Origin: Bog-756 sp963701325 | GTDB taxonomy: Bacteria; Actinomycetota; Acidimicrobiia; Acidimicrobiales; RAAP-2 | Length of the DNA: 64,000 nucleotides | Assembly (NCBI GenBank): GCA_963701325.1 | Contig: OY969604.1 | Location: 682,001-746,000, forward strand | Reading direction: 5' to 3' | Shown: positions 18,348 to 27,022 of the stretch, piece after piece | How positions within the stretch are numbered: position 1 is the stretch's first letter | How the letters are laid out: each line of letters begins with the position of its first letter | Notes under the pieces: generated by a model | Seen by the model: the letters and a program-made list of their open reading frames with translations, nothing else | Told to the model about the DNA's origin: nothing | The model's database searches: none | Program-made: the position numbers and the translations under genes

Positions 18348-18462
18348 GGGCGCTCCTCTTCGCTCGGCGCCCGTTGCCCCGGGACGAGCAGCGTCGACCA
18401 CCGACGGCGAGGGTGGCTACCGTAGGATCGAATAGCCGCAACGACCGGGGGTACGCACGGAC

Positions 18463-19620
18463 ATGGTGCAGACGTCGCGCACGACGACGGGCGGACCGCT
18501 GGCCGGTATTCGGATCGTCGAGATCGCCGGCCTGGGTGCCGGACCGTTCTGCGCCATGATGCTGGCCGACATGGGCGCGGACGTCGTTCGCGTTGACCGC
18601 CCGACCGGATCCGGTGATGGGGGTGTCCTCGGGCGCAATCGACGCTCGATCGCCCTCGACCTGAAGGCGGACTCGGGCCGATCGCTGCTCTTCGAGCTCA
18701 TCCGCAGGGCTGACGGGCTGGTCGAGGCCTTCCGTCCCGGGGTCGCCGAGCGGCTCGGATTCGGACCCGAGTCCTGCCATGCCGAGAACCCACGCTTGGT
18801 CTTCGGGCGCGCCACCGGATGGGGGCAGGAGGGCCCCTGGCGCATGATGGCCGGCCATGACATCAACTACATCGCACTCTCCGGTGTGCTCAGCATGATC
18901 GGCCCGAACGGGGGCGCACCGGTGCCTCCCCTCAACCTGGTGGGCGACTTCGGCGGTGGCGGGCTGCTGCTCGCCTTCGGCATGGTCTGTGCACTGCTCG
19001 AGGCCAGGACCTCGGGCGTCGGTCAGGTGGTGGACGGAGCGATGATCGACGGTAGCGCCCTGCTCGCCACCATGTTCTTCGAGATGAGCGCCCGCGACAG
19101 GTGGTCCGAAGAGCGGGGCACCAACGTGCTGGACGGAGGAGCCCCCTACTACGACACCTACGAGACGTCCGATGGGAAATGGGTGGCGGTCGGTGCCGTC
19201 GAGTCCCGCTTCTGGGAATCCCTCGTCGAATTGCTGGGCATCAACGCTACCGGGCTCCCCGACAGGGCCGACGTGACCAACTGGCCCGTCCTCCGCCGGC
19301 GGATCGCGGCGGCCATCGCCACGCGGACCCGGGACGAATGGGGCGAGCTGGCTACCGGAACCGATACCTGTCTGACCCCGGTCCTCACGCCTCGTGAAGT
19401 CCGCGACCACCCCCACCATCGCCACCGCGAGACCTTGGTCATGGTCGCAGACACCCTGCAGCCCGCCCCCGCCCCTCGATTCTCCCGAACCGTCCCTCCG
19501 GTTCCGACTCCTGCGCCCACAGGCGCCTCCGACGCCCGAGCCGTGTTGGCCGGCTGGGGTCGGACAGAGACCGAAGCGCCTGCAGACGGAGCGCTCAGGG
19601 CCTTCGACGACGGACCATGA
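18463..19620 (+). CDS. Alpha-methylacyl-CoA racemase-like CaiB/BaiF family protein
   Basis: 385-residue family III CoA-transferase fold. The start GGPLAGIRIVEIAGLGAGPFCAMMLADMGADVVRVDRP is typical. The racemase signature is present: a histidine in MAGHDINYIALSG (about residue 131) and an aspartate in NLVGDFGGGG (about residue 162), equivalent to the His/Asp pair of mycobacterial alpha-methylacyl-CoA racemase. True CoA-transferases have an Asp in a different context. Likely role: epimerising 2-methylacyl-CoAs so that (S)-specific dehydrogenases can act. It is divergent from the thiolase/DUF35/FadD operon, which fits a branched-chain acid pathway. Confidence 0.87.
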   Translation: MVQTSRTTTGGPLAGIRIVEIAGLGAGPFCAMMLADMGADVVRVDRPTGSGDGGVLGRNRRSIALDLKADSGRSLLFELIRRADGLVEAFRPGVAERLGFGPESCHAENPRLVFGRATGWGQEGPWRMMAGHDINYIALSGVLSMIGPNGGAPVPPLNLVGDFGGGGLLLAFGMVCALLEARTSGVGQVVDGAMIDGSALLATMFFEMSARDRWSEERGTNVLDGGAPYYDTYETSDGKWVAVGAVESRFWESLVELLGINATGLPDRADVTNWPVLRRRIAAAIATRTRDEWGELATGTDTCLTPVLTPREVRDHPHHRHRETLVMVADTLQPAPAPRFSRTVPPVPTPAPTGASDARAVLAGWGRTETEAPADGALRAFDDGP

Positions 19621-19657
19621 ACGATTCGCACGCACGAGTGGCCGGTTTCCGATCTGG

Positions 19658-20983
19658 TTACGACCGGCAGAGGTACTGGTCGACGACTTCGTGTGTGTGG
19701 ATGACATTCTGCTCTTGACGGGGGTTCAAGCGGAGACCGGTACACCCTCTCGACTTCATTCCCGCTTGCACATGGGCCATGTTGGCGTAGTCCTGGTTGG
19801 TCACCAGGCCCCAGTCCTTGGCCGTCCAGTCCGGGTAGAACTTTCGTTCGCACATCTCCCGCTGATCACCCGGCGACACCCACTCGAGCGTCCAGAGATC
19901 CTTGATCGTGCTGTCCGGATCGAGCCCGTTCGGGCGAACCCGGAACAGCGTGGTGCTCCCGGGATAGATGGGGCCGACCACGTTCGGGAAGAAGTGGACG
20001 TCGTCGGAGCTGAGCAGCTGCTCGTCGGTGAGGTGTTCGACGTCGCCCTTTCCACGCAGCATCTTCACGCGTAGGGCGTTGTAGACGTCCATCGCGGTCA
20101 TTCCCTCGGGGATCGGCTTGTGCTTCAGCTCCTCGACCTGGCGGCGCTCCTCTTTCATGAACAGACCGCTCAGCTCGTCGATCATGACCGAAAGAAGCTC
20201 GCGCTCGTCGTAGTCGCCGGGCTGCAGACCGAGCCGCGGACTCGGCCGTATCTCGTGCTTGACCTCGCCCAATCCGCCCATGTGGTTGTGTTTTCCCAAG
20301 CGGCCATAGCGAATGGCTGTGTCGTCGGACCATCGGAGGAGTTGGGGATGGGTTCCCTGGACGTGATAGCTCTCGTTGAATGCATCGAGCACCGACTTCC
20401 AGTTGGCCGGCAGGATCACCGAGCGGTAGGAGCGGAAGCGCATCTGCTCGAAGCGATACGGCTCGAGGAGCTCGGGGAGCGGTCCGAGGAACGACTCGAG
20501 TGACTCACAGTGGGGATCCATGTTGATGAAGACGAACCCTCCCCAGCGGCCAACCTGGATCTGGTTCAGACAGACCTCCGCGTCGGTCATCGTGGGAGGG
20601 AAGTCGGCGCGGTCGACCACCTCCCTGTTGGTGCCGTCCAGGTCGAACCGCCAGGCGTGGTAGCGGCAACGGATCTCGCCGGTGGCGAAATTCCCGACTC
20701 CGGAGGCCAAGCGGGTACCCCGATGCGGACAGGTGTTGTAGAACGCACGTATCTCATCCGCTGCGCTGCGAGTGACCAGGATGGACTGATCGCCGATGAT
20801 GTATTCGAGGAAGTCGCCGGTTCGGGGCACCTCCTCCTCGCGGCATGCCATCTGCCAGACCCGGGGCCACAGCCGTTCCATCTCCAGGTCGAAGAAGTCC
20901 TGAGAAACGTAGCGCTCCTTCGGGATGATGTTCCCCTGCGCCGACTCGATCAACGCTCCGTCGCGAGTGATCGTCATGACCAT
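19658..20983 (-). CDS. Rieske non-heme iron oxygenase, alpha subunit
   Basis: About 441 residues. The Rieske [2Fe-2S] motif is CPHRGTRLASG at about residue 86 and CRYHAWRFDLDG about 20 residues later (C-X-H ... C-X2-H). The mononuclear iron site begins LDAFNESYHVQGTHPQLL (about residues 200-217), giving the two His and the bridging Asp; the third ligand should be an Asp in the late TNQDYANMAH region. Family: aromatic-ring-hydroxylating or carnitine-monooxygenase-like oxygenases. It needs a reductase, and none is encoded nearby. Either ATG (20983 or 20977) is possible; 20983 sits a usual distance from a GGGGGAG site. Confidence 0.9.
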   Translation of the reverse strand: MVMTITRDGALIESAQGNIIPKERYVSQDFFDLEMERLWPRVWQMACREEEVPRTGDFLEYIIGDQSILVTRSAADEIRAFYNTCPHRGTRLASGVGNFATGEIRCRYHAWRFDLDGTNREVVDRADFPPTMTDAEVCLNQIQVGRWGGFVFINMDPHCESLESFLGPLPELLEPYRFEQMRFRSYRSVILPANWKSVLDAFNESYHVQGTHPQLLRWSDDTAIRYGRLGKHNHMGGLGEVKHEIRPSPRLGLQPGDYDERELLSVMIDELSGLFMKEERRQVEELKHKPIPEGMTAMDVYNALRVKMLRGKGDVEHLTDEQLLSSDDVHFFPNVVGPIYPGSTTLFRVRPNGLDPDSTIKDLWTLEWVSPGDQREMCERKFYPDWTAKDWGLVTNQDYANMAHVQAGMKSRGCTGLRLNPRQEQNVIHTHEVVDQYLCRS

Positions 20984-21137
20984 CGGCGTCGGCTCCCCCG
21001 TCCCAGCTCCATGCGGCACTCCTCGCTGCGGTCCTGAAGCAACAGAGTACTGTTCCCCTACAGAGTCCGCGCCGCAGTGGATGCGAGGATCCTCGGACCG
21101 ATGAGGACGCACCGGACGACGGAAACGGAGGGTCGGG

Positions 21138-21932
21138 GTGGTCCTGGCAAGGCTCGACGATCGAGTGGCGTTTGTCGCCGGCGCCAGTCGCGGTATCGGC
21201 AGGGACATCTCCTTGGCCCTCGCCCGCGCCGGCGCCGCGGTCGCGGTTGCGGCACGGACCGATGAGCCCGGCAAGCTCCCGGGCACGATCCATTCGGTGG
21301 CGAACACGATCATCGGCGACGGTGGCAGAGCCCTACCGGTCGTCTGCGATGTGTCGGACGAGTCCTCGGTGGCCGATGCCGTTGCCCGCACCACGGACAC
21401 ACTCGGGCCGATCGACATCCTGGTGGCGAATGCAGGCACGCTGTGGATGGGCAAGACCCTCGACACCCCCCTCAAACGGTGGGACCTGTGTCTTCGGGTC
21501 AACCTCACCGGGACGTTCCTCGTGACCAGGGCGGTGCTGCCGTCGGTCATGGAGCGCCGCTGCGGCTCGCTCATCGCCGTCACCACAACCGGTGTCGTTC
21601 AGACCGAGCTGGGCTCCAACGCCTACTGGGTGTCGAAGGCCGGTATCGAGCGGTACTACGCCGGTCTGGCCACCGAGCTCGCCCCCTACGGCGTGGCGGT
21701 CAACTGTCTGGCGCCGAAGAAGGTGGTGATGACCGAGGGCGCGCGAGCCGGGGGGATCAGCGTGCCCCCGGACATGATCGAAGACCCGAGGGCGATGGGG
21801 AGGGCGGCGGTGTACCTCGCCGGCCAGTCCGCGGCCACACTCACCGGGACGGTCCAGTACTCCCTCGACCTGCTCGCACACATCGGAGAGCCGATCGGCC
21901 CAGGGCTGCTCGGTACCCCCGAGATCCCGTGA
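21138..21932 (+). CDS. Short-chain dehydrogenase/reductase
   Basis: 264-residue SDR with GASRGIGRD as the cofactor loop (residues 15-23), VANAG, a Ser/Thr-rich catalytic strand VTTTGVVQTE and YWVSKAG supplying Tyr/Lys. An insertion, KLPGTIHSVANTIIGDGG, precedes beta-3, seen in a group of actinobacterial SDRs annotated in lipid catabolism. The GTG start at 21138 follows ACGGAGGG. Its stop overlaps the GTG of the fused CoA-transferase (GTGA), so the two are co-translated. Probably a hydroxyacyl-CoA or alcohol dehydrogenase of the catabolic cluster. Confidence 0.87.
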   Translation: MVLARLDDRVAFVAGASRGIGRDISLALARAGAAVAVAARTDEPGKLPGTIHSVANTIIGDGGRALPVVCDVSDESSVADAVARTTDTLGPIDILVANAGTLWMGKTLDTPLKRWDLCLRVNLTGTFLVTRAVLPSVMERRCGSLIAVTTTGVVQTELGSNAYWVSKAGIERYYAGLATELAPYGVAVNCLAPKKVVMTEGARAGGISVPPDMIEDPRAMGRAAVYLAGQSAATLTGTVQYSLDLLAHIGEPIGPGLLGTPEIP

Positions 21933-24370
21933 GCGGAGGCCCGCTTCCCGGCCTCGGTGGGCTCCGGGTCCTCGATCTGTCCGAGGACGTCTCCGGCGCT
22001 TACTGCGCCAAGCTGCTGGCCGACGCCGGGGCGACTGTGACCAGGGCCGAACCGCCGGAGGGGCATCGCCTCCGCACCTGGTCGGTGTCGGGTTCGGCCG
22101 GACGTGACTGCGACCCGGACGGGGCGCTCTTCCGGTACCTGGCCTCATCGCAACACAGTGTCGTGATCGACCCGGCGGATCCGTCGACCGACGATCTCCG
22201 GGACCGGCTGTCGGCACGCTCCGACGTGGTCATCGTCTCGACGTTCGGAGACCGGGCCGGTGGGTGCCCGCCGGGAACCGACCCACGGGGACTCTGCGCG
22301 CGGCACCCCGAGCTGGTGGTGGTGAGCCTCTCGGCCTTCGGTCTGAGCGGCCCGCGTGGCGGCGAGGAGTCCTCGGACTTCCTCCTCCAGGCCCTGGCCG
22401 GCTCCCTGCACAGTCACGGGAGCGACGACCGCGTACCCCTCGCCGTGGGCGGTGGCCTGGCCGAGTGGACGGTCGGGACCTTCGGTGCGCTCGGCGCCGT
22501 CAGCGCTCTGACTGCCCGGCGGCGCTCCGGGCGTGGCGACCTGGTCGACGTGTCCGCCCTCGAGTGCCTTGCGATCACCTTCATCTGCTACCCCTCGGTC
22601 GCCGCCGCCATGCCGGGTGGCCAACGCATCCGCCCCACCTATGTGATGGTCCCGGGTATCGAGGCCTGCGTCGACGGGTACGTCGGGATCTGCACCATCA
22701 CCACCGCGCAGTGGCACACCTTCCTCGACATGATCGAACGTCCGGATCTGGCAACTGACACCTCGCTCTACATCCAGCGCAACCGCGACCGCCCGGACGT
22801 GCTCGAGGCCATCGGACACTGGACACGTCGGCACACCGTCGAGGACGTCGTGGAGATCGGGTCCCTGTACCGGATCCCCACCGTGCCCATCGGGAACGGA
22901 GCGAACTTCCCCCGCATCGACCACGTGGCTACGCGCCAGATCTACGACCCGAACCCACGGGGGGACTTTCCTCATCCCCGGAGCCCGTTCCGTTCGAACG
23001 TCACCCGGCACCGACCGCCCGGGCCTGCCCCGACACTCGCCGAGCGGGCACGCGACATCGACGTGGGTGTCGAGCGCGACCGGAGGAACCCGAGCGGGAC
23101 CCGCCCGTTCCCCCCCGGCAACCGCCTGCCGGGTGGTGACACCAGTGACCTGCCCCTGGCCGGCATCCACATCCTCGATTTGACCGCCTTCCTGGCGGGG
23201 CCGATGTGCACGCAGTACCTGGCCTCACTCGGTGCCGACGTGGTGAAGCTCGAGTCGACCCAACGACCCGACCCGATGCGCTTCAGCGTCCGCGTCGACT
23301 CCTCGGTCGATCACTGGTACGAACAGGGTGCGATCTTCCAATCCGCCAACCTCAACAAGCGAAGCGTGACCCTCGACCTCTCGACTGCGACAGGTCGAGA
23401 TCTCGCGTTGCGGCTTGCCGCCCGGTCCGACGTGGTCGTGGAGAACTTCACGCCCCGGGTGATGGAGCAGTTCGACCTCTCCTACGAGTCTCTCCGGGAA
23501 GTGAACCCTCGGATCATCATGGTGCGCATGCCCGGGTTCGGGTTGGAGGGCCCCTGGCGGGATCGTCCCGGCTTCGCGGCGTCGATGGAGCAGGTGTCCG
23601 GCCTCGCCTGGATCACCGGGTACACGGACGGTCTCCCGTCCATCCCCGGCATCTGTGATCCGCTGGCCGGTATGCACGCTGCGTTCGCCGTCCTCACCGC
23701 CCTCGAGCACCGGAACCGGACCGGCGAGGGACAGCTGATCGAGCTGGCGATGATCGACCTGGCCTCCAACCTGGTCGTCGAGCAAGTACTCGAGTACTCG
23801 GTCTACGGGAATCTCATGGACCGGCAAGGGAATCACCAACCCGGAGGTGGCCACCAAGGTGTCTACGCCTGCCTCGAGCCCGATCAGTGGGTTGCGGTAC
23901 GGATCGCCTCCGACGAGGCCTGGCGGGGACTGCAAGGGGCGCTCGGATCACCGGCCTGGGCGCTCGATACGCGGCTCGACACCGTCACCGGGCGGTCCGA
24001 ATCTGCCGACCTCCTCGACGCAGGGCTGACCTCGTGGGCGGCCGGCCAGAGCCAGAAGGAGACCCTCTCGACCCTCCAGGCGGCCGGGGTGGGCGCGGAG
24101 GCTGTCGTCCATGCGTACGACGTCGATCTCGACGAACAGATGAATGCCCGCGGCTACTGGGAGGAGGTCACCCATCCCATCGTGGGTCCGAAGCGCTTTC
24201 CCGGGTGGCCGATGCGCTACACCGCACGGACGTCCCCGTGGTTCCGACGACCCGCACCGCTGCTCGGCCAGCACAACGACGAGGTGCTCGCGAACCTGGG
24301 CGTCACCGAGGAAGAGCTCACCGTGCTTGCCGCCGACGGCATCATCGGCACCCGACCGGCCGGCACCTGA
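21929..24370 (+). CDS. Fused tandem CaiB/BaiF (family III) CoA-transferase
   Basis: 813 residues containing two complete family III CoA-transferase units in one chain. Unit 1 (about residues 1-380) starts LPGLGGLRVLDLSEDVSGAYCAKLLADAGATV. Unit 2 (about 400-813) starts LPLAGIHILDLTAFLAGPMCTQYLASLGADVVKLE. Family III enzymes normally work as interlocked homodimers, so this chain could be an internal pseudo-dimer. Unit 2 keeps the better-conserved middle part (RMPGFGLEGPWRDRPGFAASMEQ, then GICDPLAGMHAAFAVLTAL); unit 1 is more divergent (SLSAFGLSGPRGGEESSDF) and may be structural. GTG at 21929 overlaps the SDR stop. Likely moves CoA between a pathway acid and a donor acyl-CoA. Confidence 0.88.
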   Translation: MSGGPLPGLGGLRVLDLSEDVSGAYCAKLLADAGATVTRAEPPEGHRLRTWSVSGSAGRDCDPDGALFRYLASSQHSVVIDPADPSTDDLRDRLSARSDVVIVSTFGDRAGGCPPGTDPRGLCARHPELVVVSLSAFGLSGPRGGEESSDFLLQALAGSLHSHGSDDRVPLAVGGGLAEWTVGTFGALGAVSALTARRRSGRGDLVDVSALECLAITFICYPSVAAAMPGGQRIRPTYVMVPGIEACVDGYVGICTITTAQWHTFLDMIERPDLATDTSLYIQRNRDRPDVLEAIGHWTRRHTVEDVVEIGSLYRIPTVPIGNGANFPRIDHVATRQIYDPNPRGDFPHPRSPFRSNVTRHRPPGPAPTLAERARDIDVGVERDRRNPSGTRPFPPGNRLPGGDTSDLPLAGIHILDLTAFLAGPMCTQYLASLGADVVKLESTQRPDPMRFSVRVDSSVDHWYEQGAIFQSANLNKRSVTLDLSTATGRDLALRLAARSDVVVENFTPRVMEQFDLSYESLREVNPRIIMVRMPGFGLEGPWRDRPGFAASMEQVSGLAWITGYTDGLPSIPGICDPLAGMHAAFAVLTALEHRNRTGEGQLIELAMIDLASNLVVEQVLEYSVYGNLMDRQGNHQPGGGHQGVYACLEPDQWVAVRIASDEAWRGLQGALGSPAWALDTRLDTVTGRSESADLLDAGLTSWAAGQSQKETLSTLQAAGVGAEAVVHAYDVDLDEQMNARGYWEEVTHPIVGPKRFPGWPMRYTARTSPWFRRPAPLLGQHNDEVLANLGVTEEELTVLAADGIIGTRPAGT

Positions 24371-24376
24371 GACACG

Positions 24377-25051
24377 GTGACTGAACCCGGCACCATCGAC
24401 TGGGTGCTCACCACGACCCGCGCCGTCCGCCGGCGTCTCGATCTCGACCGCGCCGTCGAACCCGACCTCGTGCTCGACTGCCTCGATCTCGCCCTCCAGG
24501 CACCCACCGGCGGTGACTTCCAGGGTTGGCGATGGATCGTCATCACCGAGCCGGACACGAAGGTCCGGGTCCGGGACATCTACCTCGACGCGCTGACCGC
24601 GGCCTCAGGCGGCAGGCACCGGTCGCCCGCGGACGGATCCGATGATCGAATGCTGGAGGGGGCCTGGCACCTGGCAACGAACCTCGATCGGGTGCCTGTC
24701 CTCGTGCTGGCCTGCATCCGGGGGCGGGTGACGCCGGCCACCACTCCGGCACAGGCCGCCGCTCTCTTCGGATCGATCTACCCTGCAGTCTGGAGTCTGC
24801 AGCTGGCCCTGCGGAGTCGCGGACTTGCCTCGACGATGACCACCGTCCACCTCGAACGGCACCAGGAGATGGCCGACCTCCTTGGCATTCCCGACAACGT
24901 CACCCAGGCGGCACTGGTTCCGGTTGCCCACCTGGTGGGAGAGGATCTCCGCCGGGCCCACCGGCGGCCGGTGCGCGACGTCGCGTTCCGCGAGCGTTGG
25001 GGGAATCCGTGGGACGGGCCGTCGGGCTCCGGGCCCCTCCACGGCGGTTGA
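24377..25051 (+). CDS. Nitroreductase family FMN protein
   Basis: 224-residue nitroreductase-fold protein. The N-terminal TTRAVRRRLDLDRAVEPDLV supplies the usual FMN-phosphate arginines, and ALQAPTGGDFQGWRWIVITE the FMN-facing loop. The middle SIYPAVWSLQLALRSRGLASTMTT and C-terminal VPVAHLVGEDLRRAHRRPVRDVAF are also typical. The GTG start is 6 nt after the CoA-transferase stop, so it belongs to the SDR/CoA-transferase operon. Such proteins reduce nitro, enone or quinone groups; in this setting reduction of an unsaturated intermediate is possible but unproven. Confidence 0.87.
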   Translation: MTEPGTIDWVLTTTRAVRRRLDLDRAVEPDLVLDCLDLALQAPTGGDFQGWRWIVITEPDTKVRVRDIYLDALTAASGGRHRSPADGSDDRMLEGAWHLATNLDRVPVLVLACIRGRVTPATTPAQAAALFGSIYPAVWSLQLALRSRGLASTMTTVHLERHQEMADLLGIPDNVTQAALVPVAHLVGEDLRRAHRRPVRDVAFRERWGNPWDGPSGSGPLHGG

Positions 25052-25089
25052 CCTCAGCCATCGTCCGGCGGCGGGGCGCTCTCGACCCA

Positions 25090-26016
25090 TCAACCCAGGT
25101 CGGGCAGGGTTCCGGTGATGTCTGTGGTCGGACCGGCCTCGGCCAGCAGGCCGGGGATGACATCGGTGAGCTCGGCGGGGTCCCAGCGGCCCCTCTTGTC
25201 CACACTCGGACCGGCGCGCCACCCCTCGGCGACGCTGATGTAGCCCCCGTGGACATTGAAGATCCGCCCGGTCACCTCCGCGCTGGCCCCGCTGCCGAGC
25301 CACACCACCAACGGCGAGATGTTCTCGGGGTCCAACGGAGAGAATCGGCCGGCGAAGCGGCTGGCCACGTCCCGGCCGAACGGGAGATCGGCGTTCATCC
25401 GGGTGAGGGCCATCGGGGCGATGGCATTCACCGTCACGCCGTAGCGGCCGAGTTCGAGCGCGGCGATCACGGTGAAGGCGGCGATTCCGGCCTTGGCCGA
25501 CCCGTAGTTGATCTGTCCGGCGTTTCCGTAGAGGCCGGTCGCCGAGCTCGTATTGACCACCCGGGCGTCGTTCGACTCACCGGATTTGGCCCGCTCCCGC
25601 CAGTGGACGGCCGCCCAGTGGGTCGGCGCGAACGTTCCCCCCAGATGAACGCGCACCACGTCGGTCCAGTCGCTCTCGGTCATGTTGACCAGCATCCGGT
25701 CACGGAGGATCCCGGCGTTGTTCACGAGGGTGTCGATTCCACCGAACGTGTCCACCGCGTGGCCGACAAGCCGTCGGGACCCCTCCCAGTCCGATGCGTC
25801 GTCACCATTGGCCACCGCCTCTCCTCCCATGGCCCGGATCTCGTCGATGACGTCGTGGGCCGGGCCGCTCGAGGTGCCGGCGCCGTCGGGCGCCGTCCCG
25901 AGGTCGTTCACCACCACCCGGGCCCCCTGGCGGGCGAACTCGAGGGCGTGGCTCCTCCCGATGCCCCTTCCTGCCCCGGTGATCACCACGACCCTGCCCT
26001 CGCAGATCCCGCTCAT
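25090..26016 (-). CDS. SDR family 3-hydroxyacyl-CoA dehydrogenase-like protein
   Basis: 308-residue SDR with GAGRGIGRSHALEFARQGARVVVNDLG, a signature of the multifunctional-enzyme-2/HSD17B4 dehydrogenase branch. It has LVNNAG, the catalytic strand VNTSSATGLYGNAGQINYGSAKAG (Ser, Tyr, Lys) and a 45-residue C-terminal extension beyond the core fold. This branch oxidises 3-hydroxyacyl-CoAs, including sterol side-chain intermediates. It is first in no obvious operon but converges on the nitroreductase gene and is followed upstream by another SDR on the same strand. Confidence 0.87.
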   Translation of the reverse strand: MSGICEGRVVVITGAGRGIGRSHALEFARQGARVVVNDLGTAPDGAGTSSGPAHDVIDEIRAMGGEAVANGDDASDWEGSRRLVGHAVDTFGGIDTLVNNAGILRDRMLVNMTESDWTDVVRVHLGGTFAPTHWAAVHWRERAKSGESNDARVVNTSSATGLYGNAGQINYGSAKAGIAAFTVIAALELGRYGVTVNAIAPMALTRMNADLPFGRDVASRFAGRFSPLDPENISPLVVWLGSGASAEVTGRIFNVHGGYISVAEGWRAGPSVDKRGRWDPAELTDVIPGLLAEAGPTTDITGTLPDLG

Positions 26017-26107
26017 CGACCCTCCCGCGTGCGAACGGAGCGGCCTCCACGATCTGGCTCAGCCGAGCTCGTGTCGAGCCACGTCACGAGCGGCCCGATC
26101 TGGTCAC

Positions 26108-26869
26108 CTACTTGAATCCCCCACCGTCGACGACAAGTCGCTGGCCGGTGATGTTCGAGCCCCCCGGGCCGACGAGGAACCGCACCGCTGCTGCGACATC
26201 CTCCGGCTCGCACACCCGGCCGAGCGGGAAGCGGGCGTCGAGCTCGTGAATGTCGTCGATCTTCATCGCCGCCTTGACCAACCGTCGGCCCATGTCAGTG
26301 TTCGAGAGCCCCGGCACGACGACGTTGACCCGAATGCCTGAGCGAGCCTCTTCTCTGGCCAGCGTGAACGCCAGTGATTCCTGGGCGGCCTTGGCCATGT
26401 TGTACGGCCCTCCATAGGGGTCGGACGTGATGGCCGACTGACTCGAGATCATCACGATGTCACCCCTGGCCTGCTCACGCATGTTGGCCAGGACGAGCTG
26501 GCTCATGTGGTGAGAGCCGAACGCCATGGTGCCGACCACCCGTTCGAGCTCTTCGACCGGCGTCGTCGCCACCGGTGTACCCCGGTTGGTGATCCCGGCG
26601 TTGTTCACCAGGATGTCGACGTGACCGAACGCAGCCAGCACCTGGTCGACCATGGCACTGGCCTCGTCATAGGAGGCAACCGATGCCTGGTATGCCGCCG
26701 CCCTTCCCCCTTCAGCCTCGATGGCGGCCACGGTTTGCCTGGCCGACTCCTCGTCCTTCCTGAAGTTCACGGCGACCTCGGCCCCGTCGGCCGCCAGGCC
26801 GAGGGCGATGGCGCGGCCGATGCCGCGCCCCCCGCCGGTCACGATCGCAGCTCGGCCTGCGAGACTCAT
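26108..26869 (-). CDS. SDR family oxidoreductase (FabG-like)
   Basis: 253-residue classical SDR: TGGGRGIGRAIA, VNFRKDEESARQTV (compatible with NADP binding), ILVNNAGITNRG, the catalytic ISSQSAI and YNMAKAAQ Tyr/Lys pair, and VDGGGFK at the end. ATG at 26869 is preferred because AAGGAA lies 8 nt upstream; a longer version from 26920 would add a 17-residue Ser/Thr-rich stretch. It precedes the 308-residue SDR gene by about 90 nt on the same strand, so both may be transcribed together. Confidence 0.87.
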   Translation of the reverse strand: MSLAGRAAIVTGGGRGIGRAIALGLAADGAEVAVNFRKDEESARQTVAAIEAEGGRAAAYQASVASYDEASAMVDQVLAAFGHVDILVNNAGITNRGTPVATTPVEELERVVGTMAFGSHHMSQLVLANMREQARGDIVMISSQSAITSDPYGGPYNMAKAAQESLAFTLAREEARSGIRVNVVVPGLSNTDMGRRLVKAAMKIDDIHELDARFPLGRVCEPEDVAAAVRFLVGPGGSNITGQRLVVDGGGFK

Positions 26870-27022
26870 CGGTACGGTTCCTTTCGTCGGGGACGAGGTG
26901 GTGAGCTTAGGCGAGGTCATATGGGCCCGCCCGAGGGACGAAGTCGGGGATTATCGTCGAACGCACGATGATGGATGACCTCGACGGCCGACGGGCGCAT
27001 GCAGAAAGGCGGGGGTGATGCG

